NCBI RefSeq assembly: GCF_000685035.1
Contig: NZ_BAYB01000002.1
Location: forward strand, 186,001 to 250,000
DNA from: Paraburkholderia ferrariae NBRC 106233
GTDB taxonomy: Bacteria > Pseudomonadota > Gammaproteobacteria > Burkholderiales > Burkholderiaceae
DNA: 64,000 nt
Reading direction: 5' to 3'
The notes below the pieces were generated by a model. That model searched no databases. It saw only the letters and a list, made by a program, of their open reading frames with translations, and was not told the origin of the DNA. Made by a program: the position numbers and the translations under genes. Positions 24,844 to 34,365 of this stretch are shown in pieces. The stretch's first letter is position 1, and every line of letters starts with the position of its first letter.

Positions 24844-25386
24844 TCAGGCTTCGGGCACCGTGCTCGAGCCGGCGCCGAGCACGCGCTGCATGAGCGTCGT
24901 ATCGCGCCATTCGTTGTGCTTGAAACCCACCGCGTGCAGCGTGCCGATCATCTCGAAGCCGAGGTTCCGGTGCAGCGCGAGCGAGCCGCCGCGCGGGTCG
25001 GCGATCACGGCGATCATCTGCCGCCACGGCCCGTTCTCGCAGCGCGCGATCAGCGCTTCGAGCAGCAGGCGGCCGAGCCCGAGGCCGCGGTACGATTCGT
25101 CGATGTAGATCGAGTCTTCGATGGTGTAGCGATACGCGGCGCGCGGGCGGTAGGGCGTCGCGTAGCTGTAGCCGGCCACCTTGCCGTTCAGTTCGGCGAC
25201 GATCCAGGGCAGGCCCTGGCCGCGCACCGCGGCGTGGCGGCGCAGGAGTTCGTCGAGGTCGGGCGGCGTTTCTTCGAACGAAGCCGCTCCGTGCAGGACG
25301 TGGTGGGCGTAGATCGCGGCTATCGCGGGGAAGTCGCCTGGCGTGGCGTCGCGCAGGAGCGGCTGCGCGACGTGAGGTGCGTTCAT
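24844..25386 (-). CDS. GNAT acetyltransferase, phosphinothricin acetyltransferase-like
   Basis: 180 residues with the Pat/MnaT layout. Near the N-terminus is RDATPGDFPAIAAIYAHHVLHGAASFEETPP, a signature of the phosphinothricin/methionine-sulfoximine acetyltransferase group. The acetyl-CoA loop is YRGLGLGRLLLEALI (R/Q-x-x-G-x-G/A type). Such enzymes N-acetylate amino acids or analogues. The next gene downstream on the same strand is mscS. Upstream, 82 bp away, is an EamA exporter, which is often seen with amino-acid detoxifying acetyltransferases. Confidence 0.87.
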   Translation of the reverse strand: MNAPHVAQPLLRDATPGDFPAIAAIYAHHVLHGAASFEETPPDLDELLRRHAAVRGQGLPWIVAELNGKVAGYSYATPYRPRAAYRYTIEDSIYIDESYRGLGLGRLLLEALIARCENGPWRQMIAVIADPRGGSLALHRNLGFEMIGTLHAVGFKHNEWRDTTLMQRVLGAGSSTVPEA

Positions 25387-25468
25387 GCGTCTTGAGTCCG
25401 GGTTGCGAAGGCGTCATCCACTATGCCTCGCGCGGCCGCGGATGCAAAGCGTGTCAAAAATGCGCGCC

Positions 25469-26395
25469 TCACGCACGCGGGGCGGCGGCGCGGGCGGGCC
25501 GCGGGGCGGAGGCGGGGGTGGTCCGGCCGAAGCGGCGCGCGCCGGCCACGCAGGCGATCACCACGGCCGTCACGCCGATCATGGCGGGCGGCACGGCTTC
25601 GTGCAGCACGAGCGCGGCGAGCAGAAAGCCGAAGAACGGCTGCAGCAGCTGCAGTTGCCCGACGCCGGCAATGCCGCCGAGCGCGAGGCCGCGATACCAG
25701 AATACGAAGCCGATCAGCATGCTGAAGAGCGACACGTAGGCGAGTCCCCACCAGGCGGGCGCACCCACGGCGGCGAACGAGGCGGGCCGCAGCGCGATGG
25801 CGAGCGGCAGCATGACGGGCAGCGAGATCACGAGCGCCCAGCAGATCACCTGCCAGCCGCCGAGCCGCCGCGAGAGCCGGGCGCCTTCGGCGTAGCCGAG
25901 CCCGCAGACGACGATCGCGCCGAGCATGAGCGCATCGCCCAGCGGCGAGGCGCTGACGCCGTGACGCAGCGCGAACGCCACCACGGCCGCGCTGCCGAGC
26001 GCGGAGAACAGCCAGAAGGCGGGGTGCGGATGTTCGCCGCCGCGCAGCACGCCGAAGATCGCCGTGGAAAGCGGCAGCAGGCCGACGAACACGATGGCGT
26101 GCGCGGAACTCACGTGGCGCAGCGCGAGCGCGGTGAGGAGCGGAAAGCCGACCACCACGCCGAGCGCCACGACGACGAGCGGCAGGAACTCGCGGCGCCC
26201 GGGCCGTGCGGCGCGCAGCAGCACCAGCAGGAGCGCGCCCAGCACGCCGGCGATGGTGGCGCGCGCGCCGGTGAGGAAGAGCGGGTCGAGGCCCAGCACG
26301 GCCACGCGCGTGGCGGGCAGCGAGCCGCTGAAGATCAGGACGCCGGCGAGGCCGCAGAGCCAGCCGTCGGTGGTGGAATCGAGGGATTTGCGCAT
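25469..26395 (-). CDS. EamA/DMT-family transporter, divergent from MocR regulator
   Basis: 308 residues with ten hydrophobic helices in two EamA repeats (LIFSGSLPATRVAVLGLDPLF; SLFSMLIGFVFWYRGLALGG). It starts at 26395. The neighbour at 26594 on the other strand is a MocR/GabR-type regulator, and the intergenic space holds a 10-bp palindrome and three 11-bp repeats. MocR regulators frequently control a divergent transporter of amino acids or pyridoxal-linked compounds, so this gene is the probable target. Confidence 0.87.
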   Translation of the reverse strand: MRKSLDSTTDGWLCGLAGVLIFSGSLPATRVAVLGLDPLFLTGARATIAGVLGALLLVLLRAARPGRREFLPLVVVALGVVVGFPLLTALALRHVSSAHAIVFVGLLPLSTAIFGVLRGGEHPHPAFWLFSALGSAAVVAFALRHGVSASPLGDALMLGAIVVCGLGYAEGARLSRRLGGWQVICWALVISLPVMLPLAIALRPASFAAVGAPAWWGLAYVSLFSMLIGFVFWYRGLALGGIAGVGQLQLLQPFFGFLLAALVLHEAVPPAMIGVTAVVIACVAGARRFGRTTPASAPRPARAAAPRA

Positions 26396-26487
26396 GGGTC
26401 GGGCGACGAAGGGCAGCGATGAAGACAGCCGGATGGCCGGGATAGCCTGACGATGATGCGCGCGGGAGGGTTAGCGGGTAAGCTACA

Positions 26488-26519
26488 GATCAGTACAATT
26501 TCGATAAACTGTACTGATC
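26488..26519. promoter_or_regulatory. 10-bp perfect inverted repeat in the MocR/EamA divergent promoter
   Basis: GATCAGTACA (26488-26497) and TGTACTGATC (26510-26519) are exact inverted copies with a 12-bp AT-rich spacer, so the centres lie about two helical turns apart. A further CAGTACA half-site occurs at 26526-26532. It is very likely an operator for the adjacent MocR regulator. Confidence 0.65.
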
Positions 26520-26534
26520 GCGGAGCAGTACAGC

Positions 26535-26567
26535 TACCGGGTACATACCGGGTACATACCGGGTACA
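26535..26567. repeat. three contiguous 11-bp direct repeats before mocR
   Basis: TACCGGGTACA occurs at 26535-26545, 26546-26556 and 26557-26567 without gaps. The 11-bp period places each copy on the same face of the helix. The array ends 26 bp before the MocR start codon, where it could serve as a cooperative binding site or affect translation initiation. Confidence 0.8.
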
Positions 26568-26593
26568 GATAGGGAACGGCGGGAGAGAGGAAG

Positions 26594-28023
26594 ATGGCAG
26601 ACACCGGCCTTGCGCCATCCCAGGCGAGGGAAGACGGCGCGCTCACGCGGGTCGCACGCGTCATGGAAACGCTGCGCGAGCGCATCGCGGCGCGCGCGCT
26701 CGCGGCCGGCGCCCGCGTGCCGTCCATCCGCGCCATGGGCGAGCAGTTGGGCGTATCGAAATCGACGGTGGTCGAAGCCTACGAACGGCTCGTTGCGCAA
26801 GGCGTGCTGGTGGCGCGGCGCGGTTCCGGGTTCTTCGTGGCGGGCCATGCGCCGCCGCTCGCGCTCGCGGCGCTCGGCCCGCGTCTGGATCGCGAGATCG
26901 ATCCGCTCTGGCTCACGCGCCAGTCGCTCGAAGCGGACCCGAACGCGCTGCGCCCCGGCTGCGGCTGGCTGCCGCCCTCATGGCTGCCGCACGATGCCGT
27001 GCGGCGCGCGCTGCGCTCGCTTGCCCGCGACCCGCGCGCCCCGCTGGCCGAATACGCCACGCCCTTCGGCTCGCCCGCGCTGCGCCAGCAGCTTGCCTGG
27101 CGCCTCGCCCAGCATGGCGTGGAGGCCGCGCCCGAGCAGATCGTGCTCACCGACGGCGGCACCCAGGCGCTCGACTTCGTGTGCCGTTTCCTGCTGGAGC
27201 CGGGCGACACCGTGCTCGTGGACGATCCCTGCTACTTCAACTTCCAGGCCTTGTTGCGCGCGCATCGAACCCGCGTGGCGAGCGTGCCGTACACGCCCGC
27301 CGGCCCCGACATCGCCGCCTTCGAGCGCGCGCTGATCGAGCACCGGCCGCGCCTTTACGTCACCAACTCGGCAATCCACAACCCCACGGGCGCTTCGCTC
27401 TCGCCCACGGTCGCGCACCGCCTGCTCAAGCTCGCCGAGGAGCACGATTTGCTGATCGTGGAGGACGATATCTTCGCGGACTTCGAAACCGAACCGGCAC
27501 CGCGCCTCGCGGCCTTCGACGGCCTCTCGCGCGTCGTCACCATCGGCAGCTTTTCGAAGACGATGTCGGCGGCGGTGCGTTGCGGCTTCATCGCCGCGCG
27601 TGCCGACTGGTGCGAAGCGCTCGTCGATCTGAAGCTGGCCGTGTCGTTCGGCAACGGCGAGGTCGCGGCCGATCTCGTGCACCGGCTGCTGGTGGACGGC
27701 ACCTATCGGCGTCATCTCGACGCGCTGCGAGCGCGGCTGGCCGACGCGATGGGCGAAACGCTCAGGCGTCTCGCCGCGCTGGGGATCACGGCGTGGACGC
27801 AGCCGCAGGCGGGGTTGTTCGTGTGGGCGCGCCTGCCGGATGGGCTCGACGCCGCGCAGGTGGCGCGCGAGGCGCTCGCGCACGGAGTGGTGCTCGCGCC
27901 CGGCAACGTGTTCAGCGTCGCGCACAGCGCGGGCGATTTTCTGCGATTCAACGTGTCGCAATGCAACCGGCCGAAGGTGTACGACACGCTGCAGCGCGCG
28001 ATGGAGCGGAGCGCGCTAACGGC

Positions 28024-28027
<4 letters not shown>
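26594..28027 (+). CDS. MocR/GabR-family regulator (GntR HTH + PLP aminotransferase domain)
   Basis: 477 residues. Residues about 15-85 are a GntR winged helix (LRERIAARALAAGARVPSIRAMGEQLGVSKSTVVEAYERL). The rest is a fold-type I aminotransferase-like domain, with LTDGGTQALDFVCRF, NPTGASLSPTVAHRLL and the PLP-lysine region IGSFSKTMSAAVRCGF. In MocR proteins this second domain binds PLP and an amino-group effector to switch DNA binding. It diverges from an EamA transporter gene and is preceded by dense operator-like sequence. Confidence 0.92.
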
Positions 28028-29658
<1,631 letters not shown>

Positions 29659-29699
29659 AGAAATCCGATGCGCAGTCAAAGTCCGAAACGTAACGAGAG

Positions 29700-30512
29700 A
29701 TGAACGAGCCCGATATCCCCGACGTTGCCGCTTCCCAGGAATCCGCCGGGAACGACACCGGCATGGCCAAAGCGCGCTCGGGCCGCCGTCCCGGCCGGCC
29801 GAGCGGCGGCCCGGGCGGGGCGGAGCAGCGCACGCGGCTGATCGAGGCGGCGCTGGCCCTCTTTGCGCGGCAAGGCATTCTCGATACGCCGCTCGCCGCC
29901 ATTGCGCGCGCGGCGGACATGACGCCCGCGATGGTTCACTACTATTTCAAGACGCGCGACCAGTTGATCGACGTGCTGATCGACGAGCGCTTCGTGCCGC
30001 TGCGCGCAGCCACCGAGGGCATCTTCGAGGCGCATCCCGACGATCCCGTTGCCGCGCTCACGCTGCTTACGGAGCGCTTTGTCGAAGTGGGCGCGCGCTA
30101 TCCTTGGTTCGCGCCTTTGTGGGTGCGCGAGGTGATCAGCGAAGGCGGGCTGCTGCGCCAGCGCATGCACGAACGCTTCGGCCAGTCGCACCAGCGGGCG
30201 GCGCACGAGGCGATCGCGCGCTGGCAGCGCGAAGGGCGCCTGAATCCGGCGCTGGAACCGTCACTGCTGTTTCAGTCGCTGCTCGGCCTCGCGCTGCTGC
30301 CGCTCGCGACCACGCGCATCTGGCGCAGCGACCCGGCGCGGCGCCAGCTCGGCCCGAACGAGATCGCACGCCATGCCATCGCGCTCGTCACGCAGGGGAT
30401 CGGGCCGCAGGGGATCGGGCCGCAGGGGCAGGCCGTTACTTCGTCCGGTATTTCGCCGGTTACTTCGCCGGTTACTTCGTCCGGTAGTACGCGCACTCCG
30501 GAAAATCCGTGA
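29700..30512 (+). CDS. TetR/AcrR-family repressor
   Basis: 270 residues. The N-terminal HTH spans about 40-90 (RTRLIEAALALFARQGILDTPLAAIARAADMTPAMVHYYFKTRDQLIDVLI), with the characteristic VHYYFK recognition helix. The remainder is the ligand-binding helical domain. An N-terminal 35-residue Pro/Gly-rich extension and a C-terminal tail after residue 230 are extra. The tail is encoded by 15-bp and 12-bp tandem repeats (QGIGPQGIGPQG; SPVTSPVTSS) and is unlikely to be structural. The divergent DHA2 pump is its likely target. Confidence 0.9.
   Translation: MNEPDIPDVAASQESAGNDTGMAKARSGRRPGRPSGGPGGAEQRTRLIEAALALFARQGILDTPLAAIARAADMTPAMVHYYFKTRDQLIDVLIDERFVPLRAATEGIFEAHPDDPVAALTLLTERFVEVGARYPWFAPLWVREVISEGGLLRQRMHERFGQSHQRAAHEAIARWQREGRLNPALEPSLLFQSLLGLALLPLATTRIWRSDPARRQLGPNEIARHAIALVTQGIGPQGIGPQGQAVTSSGISPVTSPVTSSGSTRTPENP
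30391..30475 (+). repeat. in-frame tandem repeats in the TetR gene 3' end
   Basis: A 15-bp unit CGCAGGGGATCGGGC is repeated exactly at 30391-30405 and 30406-30420 with a partial third copy. A 12-bp unit TTCGCCGGTTAC is repeated at 30452-30463 and 30464-30475. Both keep the reading frame, so copy-number change would alter only tail length. Confidence 0.8.
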
Positions 30513-30728
30513 TCGAATCGCGGCTTGGGGGGATGCCGCGCCGTTGCAGCAGGGCGCCCGCGTTGCCGCGCCGCCCACCGATTCCGCGCCCGCCGTGCGG
30601 CTATCGACCGCGCGTCACCGGCCCATGCTACGCTGCGTCCCCGATGGCGTGACCCATCCCGGGCGGCGCCGCGTTTTCGTTTCCGGTCGAGGTTGGGTCT
30701 GTCTCCGTCATCGTCGAAGTCTGCTCCC

Positions 30729-32192
30729 GTGATCGTCTGGTTTCGCGACGATCTGCGGCTCGCCGACCATCCCGCGCTTGCGCACGCGGCCGCTACCGGC
30801 CAGCCGCTGATCTGCGCCTATATCCACGATCCGCACGCCGCGGGCGAGCGCGCACCGGGCGGCGCCGCGCGCTGGTGGCTGCACGTGTCGCTGCAGGCGC
30901 TCGAAGCCGCGCTTGCGGCGCGCGGCGGCCGGCTCGCGCTGTTCGAAGGCGACGCCGCCTCCGTGCTTCCCGCGCTCGTGGAGTCCACCGGCGCGCGGGC
31001 CGTGTACTGGAACCGCCGCTACGGCGCGGCCGAGCGCGAAACCGACGGCGCGATCAAGGCCGATCTGCGCGGGCGGGGCATCGAGGTCGAAAGCTACAAC
31101 GGGCTGCTTCTCAACGAGCCCTGGACGGTGCTCAACCAGTCGGGGCAGCCCTTCCAGGTTTTTACCGCGTATTGGCGCGCGTGCCGGCTGAAGGGCGATC
31201 CGCCCACGCCGATGGGCGAGCCGGAGCGGATGATTTTTCAACGGCTACCGGCAGCGGCGGTCAAACACGCGGTCAAGCTCGACGATCTGGGCCTGGCGCC
31301 ACGCGCGCCCGACTGGTCGGCGGGGCTGCGCGCGGCGTGGCCGGCGGGCGAAGAGGCCGCACTCGCGCGCCTTGCCGATTTCCTCGCCGACCACCTCGAC
31401 CCCTACGCCGACGAGCGCGACATGCCGGCCGAACCCGCCACGAGCCGTCTTTCGCCGTATCTGAGCGTGGGGGCCATTTCGCCGCGCCAGGTGTGGACCG
31501 CGCTGCGGGCGGCCGAACACGGCAAGCCGTCGGCGCGCCGCTCGGCCGCGGCGGAAAAGTTTGCCGGCGAGCTGGGCTGGCGCGAATTCAGCCATTACCA
31601 GCGCTTCCATTTCGCGGATCTCGCCACCCGCAACCTGCGCCCCGCATTCGACGCCATGCCCTGGCGCACCGACCCCGCAGGCCTCAGGGCCTGGCAGCGC
31701 GGCCTGACCGGCTACCCCCTCGTCGATGCCGGCATGCGCGAACTTTGGCACACGGGCTGGATGCACAACCGGGTGCGCATGGTGGTGGCGTCGTTCGTCG
31801 CGAAGCATCTGCTGCTCGACTGGCGCGAGGGCGAGCGCTGGTTCTGGGACACCCTCGTCGATGCCGATCCGGCCAGCAATCCCGCCAACTGGCAGTGGGT
31901 GGCGGGGTCGGGCGTGGATGCGGCACCGTATTTCCGCATCTTCAATCCGGTTTTGCAGGGCCGGAAATTCGATCCGCGCGGCGCCTACGTGCGGCAATGG
32001 GTGCCCGAGCTGGCCGGCTTGTCCGATGCGCTGATCCACGAGCCCTGGAAGGCTTCGCCGCGACAACTTGAAGCGGCCGGTGTGAAGCTCGGGAACGACT
32101 ATCCGCATCCCGTCGTCGAACACGAGCTTGCCCGCCAGCGCGCGCTCGAAGCCTTTGCAAAAACCGGTAAACGGAAGACGCAGGAAGGTTGA
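30729..32192 (+). CDS. phrB: deoxyribodipyrimidine (CPD) photolyase
   Basis: The protein proper begins VIVWFRDDLRLADHPAL, the canonical photolyase N-terminus, so I start at the GTG at 30729 (487 residues). The frame continues upstream to 30525 but that part is low-quality Arg-rich sequence. An in-frame TTG at 30694 region is another option. The C-terminal FAD/DNA domain is complete: GYPLVDAGMRELWHTGWMHNRVRM, VASFVAKHLLLDWREGERWF and DADPASNPANWQWVAGSGVDAAPYFRIFNP. It repairs UV-induced cyclobutane dimers using blue light and FAD, with an antenna cofactor in the N-domain. Confidence 0.92.
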   Translation: MIVWFRDDLRLADHPALAHAAATGQPLICAYIHDPHAAGERAPGGAARWWLHVSLQALEAALAARGGRLALFEGDAASVLPALVESTGARAVYWNRRYGAAERETDGAIKADLRGRGIEVESYNGLLLNEPWTVLNQSGQPFQVFTAYWRACRLKGDPPTPMGEPERMIFQRLPAAAVKHAVKLDDLGLAPRAPDWSAGLRAAWPAGEEAALARLADFLADHLDPYADERDMPAEPATSRLSPYLSVGAISPRQVWTALRAAEHGKPSARRSAAAEKFAGELGWREFSHYQRFHFADLATRNLRPAFDAMPWRTDPAGLRAWQRGLTGYPLVDAGMRELWHTGWMHNRVRMVVASFVAKHLLLDWREGERWFWDTLVDADPASNPANWQWVAGSGVDAAPYFRIFNPVLQGRKFDPRGAYVRQWVPELAGLSDALIHEPWKASPRQLEAAGVKLGNDYPHPVVEHELARQRALEAFAKTGKRKTQEG

Positions 32193-32331
32193 GGCGAGGG
32201 TGGGGGAGAACACGTCCTGCGGCAGGCAGCGGCATTAAACTTGCGCAGTGAGTGCGGCCCGCGACGGCCCTTCGCGCCTGGCGCGGCGTGCTTCACGAAC
32301 GAAGACGGACAGAAAGATTCAAGCTTAGACA

Positions 32332-32742
32332 ATGAACGCAGTACACAAACTCGACCGGGCGACCATCGTCCTCGTCGAAGACGATCCGCAAAGCCGGGCG
32401 TCGCTCACCTCGCTGCTGGAGTCGGAGGGCGCGCACGTCGTGGCGGTGGAAGACGCCGAAGCCGGCGTCGAAGCTGTGCTCGAACTGCTGCCCGATGCGG
32501 TGGTCTGCGATCTGGACCTGCCGTGCATGGACGGCTTCTACCTCATTCAGCGTCTGCGCGACCACGAGATACGCGGGGATCACGCCCCCGCCGTCGCGGT
32601 GGCATTGACCGGGCACACCGACGAAAGCTGGCGCCTGCGCAGTATCGGCGAAGGGTTCCAGCATTTCATGACGAAGCCGGCCCAGCCCGAGGTGCTCGTG
32701 ACCTTGTTGCGGGACGCGATCGACGCGAGGCAGTCGCTGTAG
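32332..32742 (+). CDS. stand-alone receiver-domain response regulator
   Basis: 136 residues consisting of only a CheY-like receiver. The acidic pair is VLVEDDPQSRASL, the phosphoacceptor Asp is in VVCDLDLPCMDGFYLI, the switch Thr is in VALTGHTDE and the Lys in FMTKPAQPE. There is no output domain, so it must act by protein interaction or as a phosphate relay. No histidine kinase is adjacent. It follows photolyase by 139 bp on the same strand and may have its own promoter. Confidence 0.9.
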   Translation: MNAVHKLDRATIVLVEDDPQSRASLTSLLESEGAHVVAVEDAEAGVEAVLELLPDAVVCDLDLPCMDGFYLIQRLRDHEIRGDHAPAVAVALTGHTDESWRLRSIGEGFQHFMTKPAQPEVLVTLLRDAIDARQSL

Positions 32743-32844
32743 ACGGTGGGCGAGATCGGTCCGGGTCAGTCCGGGTGAGAGGCGCCGTGCCTTGCAGGGC
32801 CGGATCGGCGTGTCCGCTCGGCTCGCCCGCTCCGGCCGGCCGCT

Positions 32845-33462
32845 TCAGGAAGTCGCAGCCGTTTTCGCGGAGGCGGAGGCGTCGGCGTTCGCCGCTCCGG
32901 CCGGCTGGGCGGCCTGGCTGGCCTGGCTAGCCTGGCATTGCGCGCAAATACCCTTCAATTCGATGCCGTCGCCTTCGAGGCGGTATCCCGCCGCTTCGAT
33001 CTGCGAGACGAGCGCCTGGCGCAGCTTGGGCTCGTGCAGTTCCGTCACGTTGCCGCACTGCTGGCAGACCACGAGTATCCCGTGCTGGCATTGCGTGAGG
33101 TCGTGGCACACCGCGAACGCGTTGATCGACTCGATGCGGTGAATGAGGCCGGCCGACAGCAGGAAGTCGAGCGCCCGGTAGACGGTAGGCGGCGCCGATC
33201 CGGGGTGGATCTGGCGCATTTCGTCGAGCAGCGAATACGCCTTGGTGGCGCGGCCCGAGGCCAGCAGCAACTCCAGCACCTTGCGGCGGATCGGCGTGAG
33301 CTTCTCGCCGCGTTCGCGGCAATAGACTTCCGCCATCGCGAGCGCGGCCTCGAGGGAGGCGGGCTGTACGCCGCCCGCGCCGCCGTGGGCGTGCGCGTGA
33401 TCGTCGCCACTGTGCTCGTGATGGTGGCCGTGGTCGTGCGGGGCCGGTTTTGCTGTCTTCAT
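32845..33462 (-). CDS. zur: Fur-family metalloregulator, Zur-like
   Basis: 205 residues from the ATG at 33462. The N-terminus is a His-rich stretch (PHDHGHHHEHSGDDHAHAHGG), then the Fur winged helix (GEKLTPIRRKVLELLLASGRATKAYSLLDEM) with HPGSAPPTVYRALDFLLSAGLIHRIES. The dimerisation domain carries structural zinc cysteines: VVCQQCGNV and ICAQCQ. The AYSLLDEM and PTVYRALDFL spacing fits Zur better than Fur. The tail after the last CxxC is Ala/Gln-rich and disordered. No zinc uptake genes are adjacent in the window. It is not necessarily the Fur that reads the box at 14431. Confidence 0.85.
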   Translation of the reverse strand: MKTAKPAPHDHGHHHEHSGDDHAHAHGGAGGVQPASLEAALAMAEVYCRERGEKLTPIRRKVLELLLASGRATKAYSLLDEMRQIHPGSAPPTVYRALDFLLSAGLIHRIESINAFAVCHDLTQCQHGILVVCQQCGNVTELHEPKLRQALVSQIEAAGYRLEGDGIELKGICAQCQASQASQAAQPAGAANADASASAKTAATS

Positions 33463-33572
33463 AAAGCGATTATACGGGGCGCGCCGAACCCGCGCCCGGG
33501 CCGGCCTTGGGCTACGGTTGGGCCGGTTTTGCGCCGTGGGTGGACCGTGCCCGGCCCATCCACGGGGCGCAA

Positions 33573-34199
33573 TCAGGTCAGCGGCACTCCGACGTACTTG
33601 CGGAAGCCCTCGCGCTGCGCGATGCGCTGATACCAGCGTTCGAGGTTCGGCAGCGCCGGACGCTCGATGCCTTCGAGGCCGAACCAGCGGTGCGCGAACG
33701 AGCCGATCACGATATCGGCCAGCGAGAAACGCTCGTTTTCGAGGAAGAAACGCCCTTGCAGATGGCGGTCGAGCAGCTTCCACAGCGTGGCGACCTGATC
33801 GAGGTCGTCGGCGACCCTGGCCATGTCGCGCTTTTCCGCCGGCGTGCGCACGAGCGCCTGGAAGAGCGGGCGTTCGGCGGGCGCGAGCGTGCTGATCGAC
33901 CAGTCGAGCCAGCGCTCGATCAGCGCGCGCACCCGGGGCTCGGCGGGATAGAGCAGGCTCGACGAGCCGTATTCCATGGCGAGATAGCGCAGGATCGAAT
34001 TCGATTCCCACAGCACGAAATTGCCGTCGACGAGAGTCGGCACCCGGCCGTTGGGGTTCAGCGCGAGGAATTCCGGTTCGTTGACGCGGCCGAACTGCAG
34101 GCCCGCGTCGATGCGCTGGAACGGCACCACGAGTTCGTCGCAGCACCACAGGACTTTCTGGACGTTTACCGAATTGGGGCGTCCCCAGATCGTGATCAT
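33573..34199 (-). CDS. glutathione S-transferase
   Basis: 208 residues. The N-terminal thioredoxin-like domain starts MITIWGRPNSVNVQKVLWCCDEL, includes the glutathione-binding NPNGRVPTLVD and WESNSILRYLA, and leads into an all-helical C-terminal domain (ERWLDWSISTLAPAERPLF; FSLADIVIGSFAHRWFGL). The position after RPNS suggests a Ser-type or Cys-type catalytic residue, as in bacterial theta/beta-like GSTs. Substrate not predictable. The ATG at 34199 is the first good start. Stands alone. Confidence 0.9.
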   Translation of the reverse strand: MITIWGRPNSVNVQKVLWCCDELVVPFQRIDAGLQFGRVNEPEFLALNPNGRVPTLVDGNFVLWESNSILRYLAMEYGSSSLLYPAEPRVRALIERWLDWSISTLAPAERPLFQALVRTPAEKRDMARVADDLDQVATLWKLLDRHLQGRFFLENERFSLADIVIGSFAHRWFGLEGIERPALPNLERWYQRIAQREGFRKYVGVPLT

Positions 34200-34365
34200 C
34201 TGGTGCACTCTCCTTGACTCTTGAAGGGATTGAAAACGCAGCGGCTGCGCAGGCCGAAACGATACACGATCCGGCGCGTTCCCTGCCGGAAGATATTGCG
34301 CGGGGCCGCTATGCCGGCGCGACACGCCCTAGAATAGCCGCAGAAAACCGCAGCGAGGATCGCTC

